From Nitzschia sp. pyKryTriq1 (taxonomy: Eukaryota > Bacillariophyta > Bacillariophyceae > Bacillariales > Bacillariaceae): a stretch of DNA of 64,000 nucleotides. Positions 1 through 10,023 of the stretch are shown one piece after another. The notes beneath the pieces were generated by a model. That model was not told the origin of the DNA, searched no databases, and saw nothing but the letters and a program-made list of their open reading frames with translations. The DNA lies in assembly GCA_956465555.1 (NCBI GenBank), contig OY101128.1, forward strand, positions 124,001-188,000. Reading direction: 5' to 3'. How positions within the stretch are numbered: position 1 is the stretch's first letter; every line of letters starts with the position of its first letter. Made by a program: the position numbers and the translations under genes.

Positions 1-3000
1 CATTGCTGCTACCAATCGACCGCATCCTATGATGAAGATTTTGATTATGAGAGTGTGAGGGCGCTGACAATGTCCCTGGTTGCTCTTCACCGGTATGCGT
101 CATGGAAGATCGCTTTGGAAAAGTAGCATTGGGAGCTCCACCCCGCGACAACGACGAAGGCGAAGCGGCCATGACCGTGGGTCGGCCCCCTTGAAGTGTC
201 AAAGAGCTGACCCGACTGAGGAACGGATTTTCCTTTTCAGGTCGCGTCTGAACAATAGTAGGAAAGATGGCATTGTTTTGAGAGCCGCTACCACCAGCGG
301 GTGGGCGACCACCTCCTCCACCACTTCGAAAGTTTTCACGACTTTGAAAGGAAGTGGATTTCTTGGCATTACAAAGCCTTTGGAACTCCTTGAGACGTTC
401 TTCGGGTGTAGCATCGGCATGCTCTTCGCTTGTCGTATTCGATCGACTCGAGATGGTACTCTGAGAGTATTGCAAAAATCGTTGAACCTTGGAGGACAGT
501 GTCGAATCATTCGAATTCGACGCCACACGATCTTGATGTTCTTGTTGGCGCAGATGAATATGGTGTTGTTGTGGTGGTTGATTATTCACCGTCTCATTCC
601 AGGTCGCATTGAAGTTGTTGCTGCTGAAGATGTCCTCTGAGGACACGCTCCGTTGCTTTTGCCGTTCCACCTTGGCTTGCATGAGAATGACGTCTAGATC
701 CATTTTTCGACTACTACCTCGTCGTCCACCTCCACCAGCAGCAGCAGAAGCAGTCCGAAGACCCCCTCGAGCAGTACCACTGGAGCTACCATGATCGGAT
801 CGATTCAACATTAATCGATTCAAACTTCGACTCTTTTGATAATTGGCAAACCCATCTCCAATCGTTAACAGTCGATCTCGACTGTTGTTCCTGGACGACT
901 GTTGTTGTTGGTGGTGGTGGTGAAGAGGGCCCGACCCAGTCGAAGATCCACTCATCGAACCTGTACTACTCATATTCGACGATGCCGACATCGCCATGTG
1001 ATTGAGACGAGTCCCTCGTTTCGACGACGACGATGATGACGCGGCGGCACCACCACTACCAGCCGCGGCATTGACTCCTCTCTTTTTCAAACAATTTTCT
1101 GATTTGGAATGTCTCATCATGGCCGACATGGACATGACTGCCGTTGATTGAGGCTTTCCATTTTGCAATCGCATGACGGAAGTGGCACCAACACCAACAC
1201 CAACACCACCGGCCATCGTCGTCGGCTGCGTGTTATTCTGTGTCCCAACTGTACTACTACTCGCATGGGTCGAAGTAGAAGAAGATGGCAATGGCGGTGG
1301 CGGTAGTGGCAAAGAAGAAAGAACTCTGGTGGTGGTGGTGGTGTTGGCCGCATCCATATTCAAGTTCATATTCGTGGGTGCCACAACAACACCAGCTACA
1401 GTTCCCAAAGTAGTTGTGGTAGTTGTGGCATCAAGGTTGGAGTTGTTGGTGGTAATGTTGATATTGTTGATGTTGTTGATGTTGCTGTTGCTGTTGCCGT
1501 TTTTGATTTTGACACATTCCAAAAAGAGCTTGACCAAATCACACGATTCGGGGACCGTCTCATACAAGTCTCGTGTCGTCGTCGTGGCCAATTCTTGGAT
1601 GCTAAAGGTCCTCCAAGGCCGTGCCGCATCATCGTCCCAGACGACCATGTGAATTTCAGCTTGACCACGTTTGACGTCTTGAACCACTTGAGGTCCCCAT
1701 TTCCGAACATGCGCGTCCTTGACTCCAGGATTGTTATAGACGGCATCCAATAACGTGAGGTGGTCATTAATATCCACCACCAAATCCTTGAATCGATGAC
1801 TGGTGCGATTGGAGACTCGTATTCGTAAATTATGTTTTTGAACCATCATCATCATTGTAGCAGTTGTCATCATCGTGGATGACCCTTGTTGCTCGGCAGC
1901 ACCGGACGAGGAATCCATATCCAAATCCAACGAAAACATAGTATCTCCCATGGTACTGCTCATCGAGGGTTCTATGATAGACATGGGATGGCCGGCACTT
2001 ACCACACTGGAAGGAGCAGGAGTAGGTGGAGAAGTGGTACCGGTATGTTGTTGTTGTTGTTGTGAGATATTATTGGAGCTTCGCCTGCTGGGGGTTGTAC
2101 CTCTAGTAGAACCGGCACCAGTAGTTTTTTGGTCTTGAGGCACGGATGATATTGGTGGTGGAAGTTCTTGCTGGGACGGTGTTGTCGTCGTCGTCGTCGT
2201 GGTGGTGGTCATTGGTTCGCCATGTTTGGTGTTCCTGTTGTCGTGGTCGTCTTCAGCATCGTTGTCAGCATCGTTGTCAGCATGGTTGTCAGCATCGTTG
2301 TCATCGTCTCCAGTGACGGACAACTCTTCCACTGGTATCATGATATCAATGGACGGTTCTCTAAGATAAGAAAAAGATGACGGTGGTGATGGAAGTTGGT
2401 CCGTCGTATCTTCCGAAAGAAGTCCTTGAGGATGTCGCTGCTGCTGCTGCTGCTGGTGCGACTCAGACTGGTCTGAGAAGGCACGATGACTGTTGGACGA
2501 AGAAGAAGAAGATGTATCATCCACATCGTCATCCTCATCCTCCTCCTCCTCCTCTTCATCGTCTTGTTGTTTCGATCGAATATGATTCATGAATTGTTCC
2601 ATCATTTCCGAACTCACTTGGACACCTGAAAACGGACATTGCATCGAAGCTGGTGAAGATCTTGTAGCATCAGCATCAGCATCAGCATCAGCATCAGCAG
2701 TGGACGACTGAGACTGAGACTGAGACGACTGCTGCTGCGGCTGCTGCTGTGGATGATGATCATGACTATGACCTTGTTGCTGTTGTTCATTGTTTTCTTC
2801 GACCGGAACACATTGCAGCACAAGTTGTACCAATGTATTTTCTTCGGCTGCTGCTGCTGCTCCTGACGCTGTTGCTGTTGCTGATGCTGTTGCTGATGCT
2901 GCTCCAGTAGTGGTAGTAGTAGTAGTAGTAGTAGTATTGATTTCCATGTATTCATACAGTTGTTGGGTCGTCGTATGTTTCAATTCTTCAATGGAAAAGA

Positions 3001-3916
3001 CCCGAGAAGGTTGTCCGACTTGTTCGTCCCATACGGCACATTGAATTTCATGGGTACCCAACTGTTTGACTTTTTGAACAATATCCGAACTCCATTTACG
3101 GACATGTGCCTCCTTGACGGAAGGAGCATTGTAGACACTGTCAAAGAGTGTTAAAGATGAATAATTTTTCGATGATTTGGATAATGATGATTTGGATTTG
3201 GATTTGGAGGGTGATCGTTCTAGTAGATCGACGACCAAATCTTTGGATCTTTGACTTTGACTGTTGGTAATTCGAATTCTCATGGTGGTCCGTTTTGCCT
3301 GTTGTGGTCTGGAAGACAGAATATTGCTGTTGTTGTGACTGGTACTGACACTGTTGCTGAGACTGTTGCTGACACTGTTGCTGACACTGTTGCTGTTGCT
3401 GACACTGTTGCTGATGGAACTGTGGTTGGATTTGCTGGTATTGGTGGTAGTAGCAATCGCTGCTCCTGCTCCTGCGTCTGCTTCTCCTCCTGCTGCTGCT
3501 GATGTCGTAGTCGTCGTCGCCCGGAGGTATATCTCGCTTTGCAGCACTTCGTCATCCAAACTGTCTCCCATTTGAGACGACGACAGATCCGAAGATCCCC
3601 TGTGAAGTGAACGATTTCCGGCCGTCGATGTCGACGTGTCCACAGACGCGGACACGGACGCAGACATGCTCTTGGCGCTGACTACGGAAGCAGAAGGATG
3701 TGGATGCGGATGATGTTGATGTGCTGGAACTCCCACTCGGACGTTTCCTCCACTTAAAATGCTGCGAACAGACAGATCGTCCATGACCGCAGTATTATTA
3801 GTGCCGGTAATAGTACCCGCATTCATCAGGTCTGTATTTTCCTCTTGGCCTTCCTCTTCTTCTTGATGATCGCCTGTTCGGTTGTTCATTAGACTGTCAA
3901 GGTGAGGAGTCATCAT
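1..3916 (-). CDS. Large low-complexity protein with one unrecognised domain present twice (partial, runs off left edge)
   Basis: A single reading frame is open from the ATG pair at 3916/3913 to base 1 with no stop, giving at least 1305 codons. The C-terminus lies outside the window. I do not recognise the protein. Two segments resemble each other: residues about 207-376 (bases 3297-2790) and about 691-808 (1845-1495). Both contain KDLVVD, then a D-x-VYN-x-P-x-VK-x-AHVRKW block, then VWD, an F-S-I-x-E-L step and L-x-x-CV. The first copy is interrupted by Ser/Lys and Thr/Ala runs. The remainder is Asn/Ser/Gln/Asp-rich, with an acidic stretch and a basic C-terminal part that includes TPEERLKEFQRLCNAKK. 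There is no signal peptide or membrane segment, so a soluble cytosolic or nuclear protein is likely. The unbroken frame through 3.9 kb and the repeated domain make a real gene very probable. Function unknown. Confidence 0.8.
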   Translation of the reverse strand, partial: MMTPHLDSLMNNRTGDHQEEEEGQEENTDLMNAGTITGTNNTAVMDDLSVRSILSGGNVRVGVPAHQHHPHPHPSASVVSAKSMSASVSASVDTSTSTAGNRSLHRGSSDLSSSQMGDSLDDEVLQSEIYLRATTTTTSAAAGGEADAGAGAAIATTTNTSKSNHSSISNSVSNSNSVSNSVSNSLSNSVSTSHNNSNILSSRPQQAKRTTMRIRITNSQSQRSKDLVVDLLERSPSKSKSKSSLSKSSKNYSSLTLFDSVYNAPSVKEAHVRKWSSDIVQKVKQLGTHEIQCAVWDEQVGQPSRVFSIEELKHTTTQQLYEYMEINTTTTTTTTTTGAASATASATATASGAAAAAEENTLVQLVLQCVPVEENNEQQQQGHSHDHHPQQQPQQQSSQSQSQSSTADADADADADATRSSPASMQCPFSGVQVSSEMMEQFMNHIRSKQQDDEEEEEEDEDDDVDDTSSSSSSNSHRAFSDQSESHQQQQQQRHPQGLLSEDTTDQLPSPPSSFSYLREPSIDIMIPVEELSVTGDDDNDADNHADNDADNDAEDDHDNRNTKHGEPMTTTTTTTTTTPSQQELPPPISSVPQDQKTTGAGSTRGTTPSRRSSNNISQQQQQHTGTTSPPTPAPSSVVSAGHPMSIIEPSMSSTMGDTMFSLDLDMDSSSGAAEQQGSSTMMTTATMMMMVQKHNLRIRVSNRTSHRFKDLVVDINDHLTLLDAVYNNPGVKDAHVRKWGPQVVQDVKRGQAEIHMVVWDDDAARPWRTFSIQELATTTTRDLYETVPESCDLVKLFLECVKIKNGNSNSNINNINNINITTNNSNLDATTTTTTLGTVAGVVVAPTNMNLNMDAANTTTTTRVLSSLPLPPPPLPSSSTSTHASSSTVGTQNNTQPTTMAGGVGVGVGATSVMRLQNGKPQSTAVMSMSAMMRHSKSENCLKKRGVNAAAGSGGAAASSSSSSKRGTRLNHMAMSASSNMSSTGSMSGSSTGSGPLHHHHQQQQSSRNNSRDRLLTIGDGFANYQKSRSLNRLMLNRSDHGSSSGTARGGLRTASAAAGGGGRRGSSRKMDLDVILMQAKVERQKQRSVSSEDIFSSNNFNATWNETVNNQPPQQHHIHLRQQEHQDRVASNSNDSTLSSKVQRFLQYSQSTISSRSNTTSEEHADATPEERLKEFQRLCNAKKSTSFQSRENFRSGGGGGRPPAGGSGSQNNAIFPTIVQTRPEKENPFLSRVSSLTLQGGRPTVMAASPSSLSRGGAPNATFPKRSSMTHTGEEQPGTLSAPSHSHNQNLHHRMRSIGSSN

Positions 3917-3940
3917 ATACTGCGTACCGGTAAATATAGT

Positions 3941-3965
3941 ATGGATGGATGGATGGATGGATGGA
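3941..3965. repeat. (ATGG)n microsatellite
   Basis: Six tandem copies of a GGAT-type tetranucleotide lie just upstream of the left-edge minus-strand gene, probably in its 5' untranslated or promoter region. Confidence 0.9.
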
Positions 3966-5742
3966 AGATGAAGTGTAGTAATGCTTTTTGGCTCCTTCTC
4001 CTCGCGCTCCTTTCTTTTTTGTCGCCCGAAGAATTCTGTACCGGTAACTTGTACGGTACCGGTGGTATAGGAGTGGAGAGAGAGAGCCTATTTCGCCGGC
4101 CTCTTATTATTATTTTGTTGTTGTTGCATTGCGCGGTGGTCGGTCGGTGGTTGGTTTGTCGAAGCAAGCAAGTGAACGCAACGTTGACGCACGTTATCGT
4201 ACGTGGCGTCTGTATGTGTCGAATCCACCCCGGTACCTGTCCGCCGGTTCGTACCATGTACAGGTAGAACAGTACCATACTTCCGGAACGAACGCCGTGA
4301 CATCGAGTTCTGCCGAGCGCTACTGGTACCGATACTTGTAATTCTCGTTTCTCTACCTTGCTTGCTTTAAAATAAATAATAATAGCCAGCCAGCGAACAG
4401 CGAACAGGAGGTGGTCGTCGTTTGTTGATTATCATCGTTAATTAATGAAAGAAGAACGACGTCATGACATTATTTCCAACAAAGGCAATAATCCGGCCGG
4501 CGGCAATAACAATAACAATAACAAGGAAGGGGAATAATAAGAATGTCCAATAATCGGGGAATCTCTTCGCATGTGGGTTCGTACTGTACCGTATATAATA
4601 TGTACTACTATACCTGGTACTGTGGACTGAATGATACTTCTACCTGGTAAATGCTGCTGGTGGTGGTACAGAGGCCCTTTTTATTTTCGCCAGGGACCGA
4701 CTGCAACGACTCCTATATACGGGATTCCATTCGTGATTTAAAGTAGATGGAGACAAAAAAAAAAGTGAGACTATTGTTTTTTGGGATTTTTTACAATTCT
4801 CTGTAGAGGCAAAACTCAACGGTAAATTAGTATAGGCGCCAAATCTATTAGCACTAGTACACAGGCGTGCTACTGTACTGTAGGAGAAAAACAGTGCTGT
4901 GCGTCCAGCAGGGCCTCAGGCGCCGCGGACTTCTCTGGATTCATGTCGTCTTCCATGTGCCGATCCGCTTTGATGGGCTCCTCCATCTCGTTCGTCTGGA
5001 AGGGTTGCAGCTGATCACTCATCGTCGATCGATGATCATCCTTGATCCTTGTTGGAATCTTTTGCTTCCGTTACAAGTACCGGTACACAGGCGTATTCGA
5101 CGAAAAGGTTTGGAATATCTTGCAAAGCCGCAAAGAGCGCCGATATGCCACAGATTGAAATCAACCTTGTGAGCTCACTACTATGCTCGTCCACAGTGAC
5201 CATCATCTGGTGGTTGTCTGTGGCTGCAATGCAGATATTCGAGGGATCCATATCATACCTAGTTGTTGGGTTCCCACCACCACATGCATTTTGTTTTTTG
5301 TTTTGCTGCAGACAGCCAGCCCCCCCCCCCCCAAATTTCCCCCAAAGAGACCCCTACTAGGTCTGTCTGTCCGTCAGCCGATGGCTGGTTTCTCGCGATC
5401 GCATCAATGTTAGTGGTTCTTTCTCTGACGTGGACGAACAACGACACGTGTACTTCGTACAGTAGCTACTGTAAGAACCTGTACTGGTACCAGTTACCCT
5501 GTCTACTGTACGGTTGTGGACACAAAATTTGATGCCGACGATGAGGAGTCGTCGCCGTCTTCGTCTTGGTACCAGCACGTACTCGTGCCGGTAATACAGA
5601 TCATCAGGAAAGGGAGTAAAGCAAAGCTGCGATGCTCACATATCAACAAGGCTACGAGTACTCTACTACTACTTCTAGAGTCATTTGAGTTGCTTGCTTG
5701 CTTGCTTGTGGTGGATGCCCACCACGACACATGAAAAAATAA
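3966..5742. other. Intergenic region rich in ACCGGT/GGTACC palindromes
   Basis: No convincing intact gene. The stretch holds many overlapping palindromic words (TACCGGTA, GGTACC, GTAC), a 12-base run of C near 5321-5332, and short low-complexity tracts. The short frames here lack family features, apart from the possible relic listed separately at 4870-5251. Confidence 0.5.
4870..5251 (-). pseudogene. Possible decayed small gene
   Basis: Two short minus-strand frames in different phases have ordinary-looking protein composition, unlike the surrounding DNA. The first (5251-5036) includes MVTVDEHSSELTRL and FAALQDIPNLF. The second (5022-4870) is a 50-residue acidic peptide starting MSDQLQPFQTNEME. 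They abut, so they could be pieces of one gene separated by an intron or a frameshift, or chance. No family is recognised. Confidence 0.25.
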
Positions 5743-5970
5743 TATTGCCACAGCCGCACAGTACTCGTACTCGTACTCGTATGTATTATCATCAACGACA
5801 AAGAAGAAGAAGCGTCATCGTCTGCTTCATCCTCGACCCCCTCCAATTATGATTATTATTATTCGCTCCCACCTCTTCCCACTCTACCGATTACGTCTCC
5901 GGAGACGTTACAAAAATGTCGGTCGCTTTCGGTCGATGTAAACAAGACTAGTACTACTATTGCAAATGAA

Positions 5971-7077
5971 TTGCTGCCTACGATTTTCATTGCCAGTTTT
6001 CCCAAGAGTGGTACGACTTGGATGCAAAATATCGTCCTGCAACTTATACTGGCCACCAAAAAGAAAAAGGATGAAAATGGTGATGATGGTGATGATGATG
6101 ATGATGATAATGATATGGACAATAGTAATATTGTTAACAAGAATATGAGACACATCTCGGAATATGCGCCATTTTATGAGATCGATGCTCATTGGACGGA
6201 GGATGGAACACTCTTGCCACGATTTCAAGAGGCACACCAGCAATTGGGATATCGTATCTACAATACTCACTTGCGTTGGGATATGCTACCCAAAAGTAGC
6301 AGCAACGGCAGCAGCAGCAGCAGCAGTAATAATGATGGTCACAATCACGTCAAGTACATCTATGTGGTGCGGGATGGACGAGACGTAATGACATCGTTCT
6401 ATCATCACTTGTCGAATCAACATGTCGACGATGGAGGATTCCAAGGAACCTTTCAAGAGTTTTTTGATCAATTTCTAGAGGGAACAGTGGCGTATGGCAA
6501 ATGGAGCCATCATTTGGCATCGTGGATGCCAGAAATCGTGCATCGCCAAAATCCGCAAATACTGTTGGTCCCCTACGAACAGCTGCAATCCGATTTGCGG
6601 GGACAATTGCTACGACTGGCAGAATTTTTGGAACTATTGCCGCCAACAACAACAACAACAACAACAACCACCACAACCACCGACCAAAGTTCTTCTTCGC
6701 TTTGGTTGGAACAAGTTTTGGAACGAGTCAGTTTTGATTACATGAGAAAGAATCAAGATTTGTTTCATCCCATTTCGGTGCGGTGGAAACCAGGATATCA
6801 TTTCATTCGTTCGGGGACCGTGGGAGATTACCAATCCTTGTTTACCAAAGAACATCAGGAACGATTTTTGGCTTTGGTGAAATTGGATTTTCAAAAATTA
6901 TTGTTATTACGACAAGAAAAGAAGACGAAGAGCAGCGGCGACAGTGATTATGATGGTTGTGATGAAGAGAACGAGAATAAGAATGAGAATGAGGATAGTA
7001 TGATGCAAGAGGATGAGGATGGGGTTCCAAAGTGGCTGTACGCCTATGGCTTTGTGAACAACAACAGTACTAGCTAG
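5971..7077 (+). CDS. Cytosolic-type sulfotransferase (Sulfotransfer_1 family)
   Basis: Predicted to transfer sulfate from PAPS to an alcohol or amine acceptor. Counting from the codon at 5971, the 5'-phosphosulfate loop FPKSGTTW is at residues 10-17, the catalytic-type His of NTHL is at 100, the 3'-phosphate signature YVVRDGRDVMTSFYHH is at 131-146, and a late RSGTVGDY motif stands in for the usual RKGxxGDW. All key elements of the family are therefore visible. Lys/Asp, Ser and Thr runs interrupt the fold between motifs, as is common in this genome. The start is uncertain: 5971 is a TTG. The frame remains open upstream to 5743 with plausible protein sequence (for example SPETLQKCRSLSVDVNKT) but no ATG, so an upstream exon or non-ATG start is needed. 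The acceptor cannot be predicted. Confidence 0.85.
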   Translation: MLPTIFIASFPKSGTTWMQNIVLQLILATKKKKDENGDDGDDDDDDNDMDNSNIVNKNMRHISEYAPFYEIDAHWTEDGTLLPRFQEAHQQLGYRIYNTHLRWDMLPKSSSNGSSSSSSNNDGHNHVKYIYVVRDGRDVMTSFYHHLSNQHVDDGGFQGTFQEFFDQFLEGTVAYGKWSHHLASWMPEIVHRQNPQILLVPYEQLQSDLRGQLLRLAEFLELLPPTTTTTTTTTTTTDQSSSSLWLEQVLERVSFDYMRKNQDLFHPISVRWKPGYHFIRSGTVGDYQSLFTKEHQERFLALVKLDFQKLLLLRQEKKTKSSGDSDYDGCDEENENKNENEDSMMQEDEDGVPKWLYAYGFVNNNSTS

Positions 7078-7542
7078 CTCATTATGATTAAAAAAAAAGT
7101 GAGTCCTCCCAACATTCAGTCTTCCAGCTATCTTGCTCGGACGACATCGCACACCAAGTGCATTTCATCCAAACTTTTACGGGTAGTAGTAAGCTAGGCT
7201 CCTACTCCAGCCTCTACTAGAGACCAAACTCTCGACCTACTAGTAGTAGTGATACTCGTAATCTATTAGAAGACCACCCAATTTACGTATTGAGCTGCTT
7301 CGTTTGCTTTGCTCTAGCTACTAGAGTCGAATAGGTACGATTATCTCCGATTGTGAGTAAGCTATAGTATTCGTGTATATACTAGTAGTTTCTAATAGGT
7401 GGAGGCTCGAGGAAAGGTGCACTTTCGTTTCGGTACACAGTTCTTGCAGTAGGTTTGCAAAGTAGTAGATAGTCCTTCGCTCTACAGTACACGTAGGGCT
7501 CATCATCGTCATCGTCGTCGCCGTCGTCATCATCGTCGTCTA
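7078..7542. other. Short convergent intergenic region
   Basis: Separates the 3' ends of the sulfotransferase and the first Sec14-like/DUF6824 gene. It contains CTACTAGTAG-type runs and nothing that looks coding. Confidence 0.5.
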
Positions 7543-9225
7543 TTATATCATCCTCCTCGTTCGTTTGGCTTGGCCACTGAAATCGGATAATTCTTCTTCC
7601 GGATCTAACACCCCTACATCGTCATCCAAAGAAAGAGCCTCGCCGCCAGGAACAAGATCACCAATATCAATACCAATACCAATACCAAAACCAATACCAC
7701 CGCCGCCGCTGCCAACGCCGAATGTCCCATCTTGTTTCTTTCTCGCCAAGGTTCTCAAGATTTGACTGACCTTGGCCTTGGCCAACGTATCGTCGACCAC
7801 GAGCCAACCATTCTCGGTTCGTTCTAGAAATTTTCCCTTCTGTTGAATCATCTGGACAAAGACCAAGGCCATAGTCGTCTTGTCGACTCGATTCACGGCC
7901 AGAATGTATTCATCGATATGGTCCCACAATATTTGGGCCAATCGTAAATTGCCATGCCAGTCCTGATAGGGCTTTCCTCGTCCCATCAATACATCATTCA
8001 CCGATGGAAAGAGAAAGGGTCGTTCTTTCGAACCATCTCGATCATAGATTTCCCTCTGTTCGACTTTTTCATCAATAGTCCTTCGCTTCTGAATGTAGTG
8101 TTCCATCTGTTCCCGAGTCCATACTTGTTTTCCCAATTGAAAAGAGTTGTTTTCTTTCAAAGATGATGGTGGAGGTGGAGGTGGCGGTGATCGTATTCCA
8201 AATGACAATAAAGAGTATTGAATTTCTTGTTCGGATCCATAATGCATCCGGTTGTGCAATCGAAACTCTTTTCCTTGTAAAGTATGCATGATCCTCAAGA
8301 AATTAATGACATCCGGACGATCATAACAATAATGATGTCCACAAACTCGAACCGGCCAATCGTACAACATTTGATACGTTTTGGACACGAATTCAATCGC
8401 TTTTCCTATTGGTTGATGCCATTCTTCTCCCGTACAGTAGTTCACTGTCACGATTCCTTGTTTTTGGACATTTTCATCCTCACAGATCACAGTCATGAGC
8501 TGATACCAAAAGTATCTCATGAAAGGTTTGACATCAAAATCTTTGACCGCCGCAATCACCACCGCAACGGCTCGACCTCCTCGATTGTTGACTACTGGCA
8601 ATTGAAGGAATCCCGATCGGACATGATCCATGGCACTGGTACGACGACGACCAGCATCAGCACCACCACCAGCATCATCAATATCATCAATATCAATATT
8701 ATCATCATCTGTAGTATCATATTCTTCCAAATCTTGCAACGTGATGGTCTTGGCCAACTTGGCATCTCCAAACAACTGGAGTTTATGTTCGTAATGACGA
8801 ACCATTTTGGCGGCCGCTTTGGAGGGATCGAATCGTTCGGCTCGTAGAAACATGAGATGGAAGGAATCGTCGTGTGCCAAGGCAGGACTGAGATTTCGGG
8901 CCAAATCAAAGGCTCTTCGACTCCGTCGCGGTGCCCTGACCAGTTCCTCTCTCATTTGGGCCAGCGAGGTTGCAATCAGTTCCGGAGTTTCTTCGACAAT
9001 CCCCGAAACGCCGTGGACTTCTTCAAAGACGCGTTCGCGCTCTTCAAACGTCAAGTCGTTCATTTCTTGGGCGGCAGCTTGGAGACTGCGTTCAAACGCT
9101 TCATCTTTGGCGAGATGAGCGGCTTGATGACGACTCGTCTTGATGAATTCTTGGGTGTCTATTGCGGCGTTTGGAACAGCACTCTTCCTTTTCTCGTCGT
9201 TCGTTGTAGCACTACTGGTAAGCAT
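7543..9225 (-). CDS. Sec14/CRAL-TRIO-like protein with C-terminal DUF6824 domain (copy 1)
   Basis: 560 residues from the ATG at 9225, chosen because the sequence upstream of it (an in-frame ATG at 9390) is mostly an Asn/Ile tract. A conserved N-terminal block (EMNDLTFEERERVFEEVHGV) is followed by a CRAL-TRIO N-terminal-like helix (FLRAERFDPSKAAAKM). Next comes a Sec14-like central region containing LPVVNNRGGRAVAVV, interrupted by a Gly/Asp insertion, and then a DUF6824-type domain beginning DVLMGRGKPYQDWHGN and ending in KVSQILRTLARKK. Sec14-type folds usually bind or exchange a phospholipid or other hydrophobic ligand; DUF6824 has no established role. The tail is Gly/Ile-rich, then acidic, ending in basic residues. 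It lies in tandem with copy 2 on the same strand, about 0.8 kb downstream of it. The family assignment is from memory of the motifs. Confidence 0.85.
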   Translation of the reverse strand: MLTSSATTNDEKRKSAVPNAAIDTQEFIKTSRHQAAHLAKDEAFERSLQAAAQEMNDLTFEERERVFEEVHGVSGIVEETPELIATSLAQMREELVRAPRRSRRAFDLARNLSPALAHDDSFHLMFLRAERFDPSKAAAKMVRHYEHKLQLFGDAKLAKTITLQDLEEYDTTDDDNIDIDDIDDAGGGADAGRRRTSAMDHVRSGFLQLPVVNNRGGRAVAVVIAAVKDFDVKPFMRYFWYQLMTVICEDENVQKQGIVTVNYCTGEEWHQPIGKAIEFVSKTYQMLYDWPVRVCGHHYCYDRPDVINFLRIMHTLQGKEFRLHNRMHYGSEQEIQYSLLSFGIRSPPPPPPPSSLKENNSFQLGKQVWTREQMEHYIQKRRTIDEKVEQREIYDRDGSKERPFLFPSVNDVLMGRGKPYQDWHGNLRLAQILWDHIDEYILAVNRVDKTTMALVFVQMIQQKGKFLERTENGWLVVDDTLAKAKVSQILRTLARKKQDGTFGVGSGGGGIGFGIGIGIDIGDLVPGGEALSLDDDVGVLDPEEELSDFSGQAKRTRRMI

Positions 9226-10023
9226 GATAGTGAGCGAGCTACTTTTGCTGATGTTGTTGTTGTTGTTGTTGTTGTTGTTGATGATGATGATAGGAAATTG
9301 TAATGCTACGCGGCCGGCTGCCGGCTGATGACGAGACGACTCCTCCTCCTCCCACCGGTACGCAAGTACCAGGTACCAGGTACCGTACATATATAAAAAT
9401 CGACGAAATCGCTGAAAAATGGGTTATGGGCCCACAGGGGGGGTCTAATATCGAAACACCGGTCTTATATTATTTCTCCTCGCGTCCTCCTCCTCTCTTA
9501 TTCTTGACAAAAAAATGGTACCCGGGAATTGCTCGTGCCTCGTCAGGCGGCAGGGATAAATACCTGCCCGTCTCGCGAAAACGCCTAAGTAAAATATTTT
9601 TTTTAGCGACAGAAGACTGATGTTGAATGTGAAATCATCTGTGTACATAATATCCTATGCGTCGGATGGAAATCGAATTTCTCTCGCTCATCGTTTTCAC
9701 AGAAGGCACAGAGTAGTAGTTCGAGTTCGAAAGAGCAGATAATTCTCAGCTTTCTGACGATTACCATATCAAAAACATGGATCAAGTAGAACTTTTGTAC
9801 TCTCTCTCTCTCCTAGTAGAGTAGCTGCTATCAAGTAGCTCTACTACTACAGGACCACTTACTCTACTACTACCAGTAGTATTTAGCAGCTAGTAGTAGC
9901 TAGTAGGGAGAGAAATGGTACTCCAAGTACTTGTGGTGTATAGTGTCTAACTCTAGCAGAGTAGCTACTCTCGAGTAGAAGCAGCAGCAACTACGTGTAC
10001 TACTACTTCGTACTCTATAGTAC
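9226..10023. other. Intergenic region between two tandem Sec14-like/DUF6824 genes
   Basis: Promoter side of copy 1. A TATA-like stretch (TTTTTATATATG on the minus strand) lies at 9389-9400, and dense CTACTAGTAG/GTACC words fill the rest. No further gene seen. Confidence 0.4.

Noticed and set aside
1173-1652. 159-codon plus-strand frame rich in Val and Leu
   Set aside because: Antisense of the Thr/Asn-rich part of the left-edge gene; hydrophobic runs are an artefact of repeat translation.
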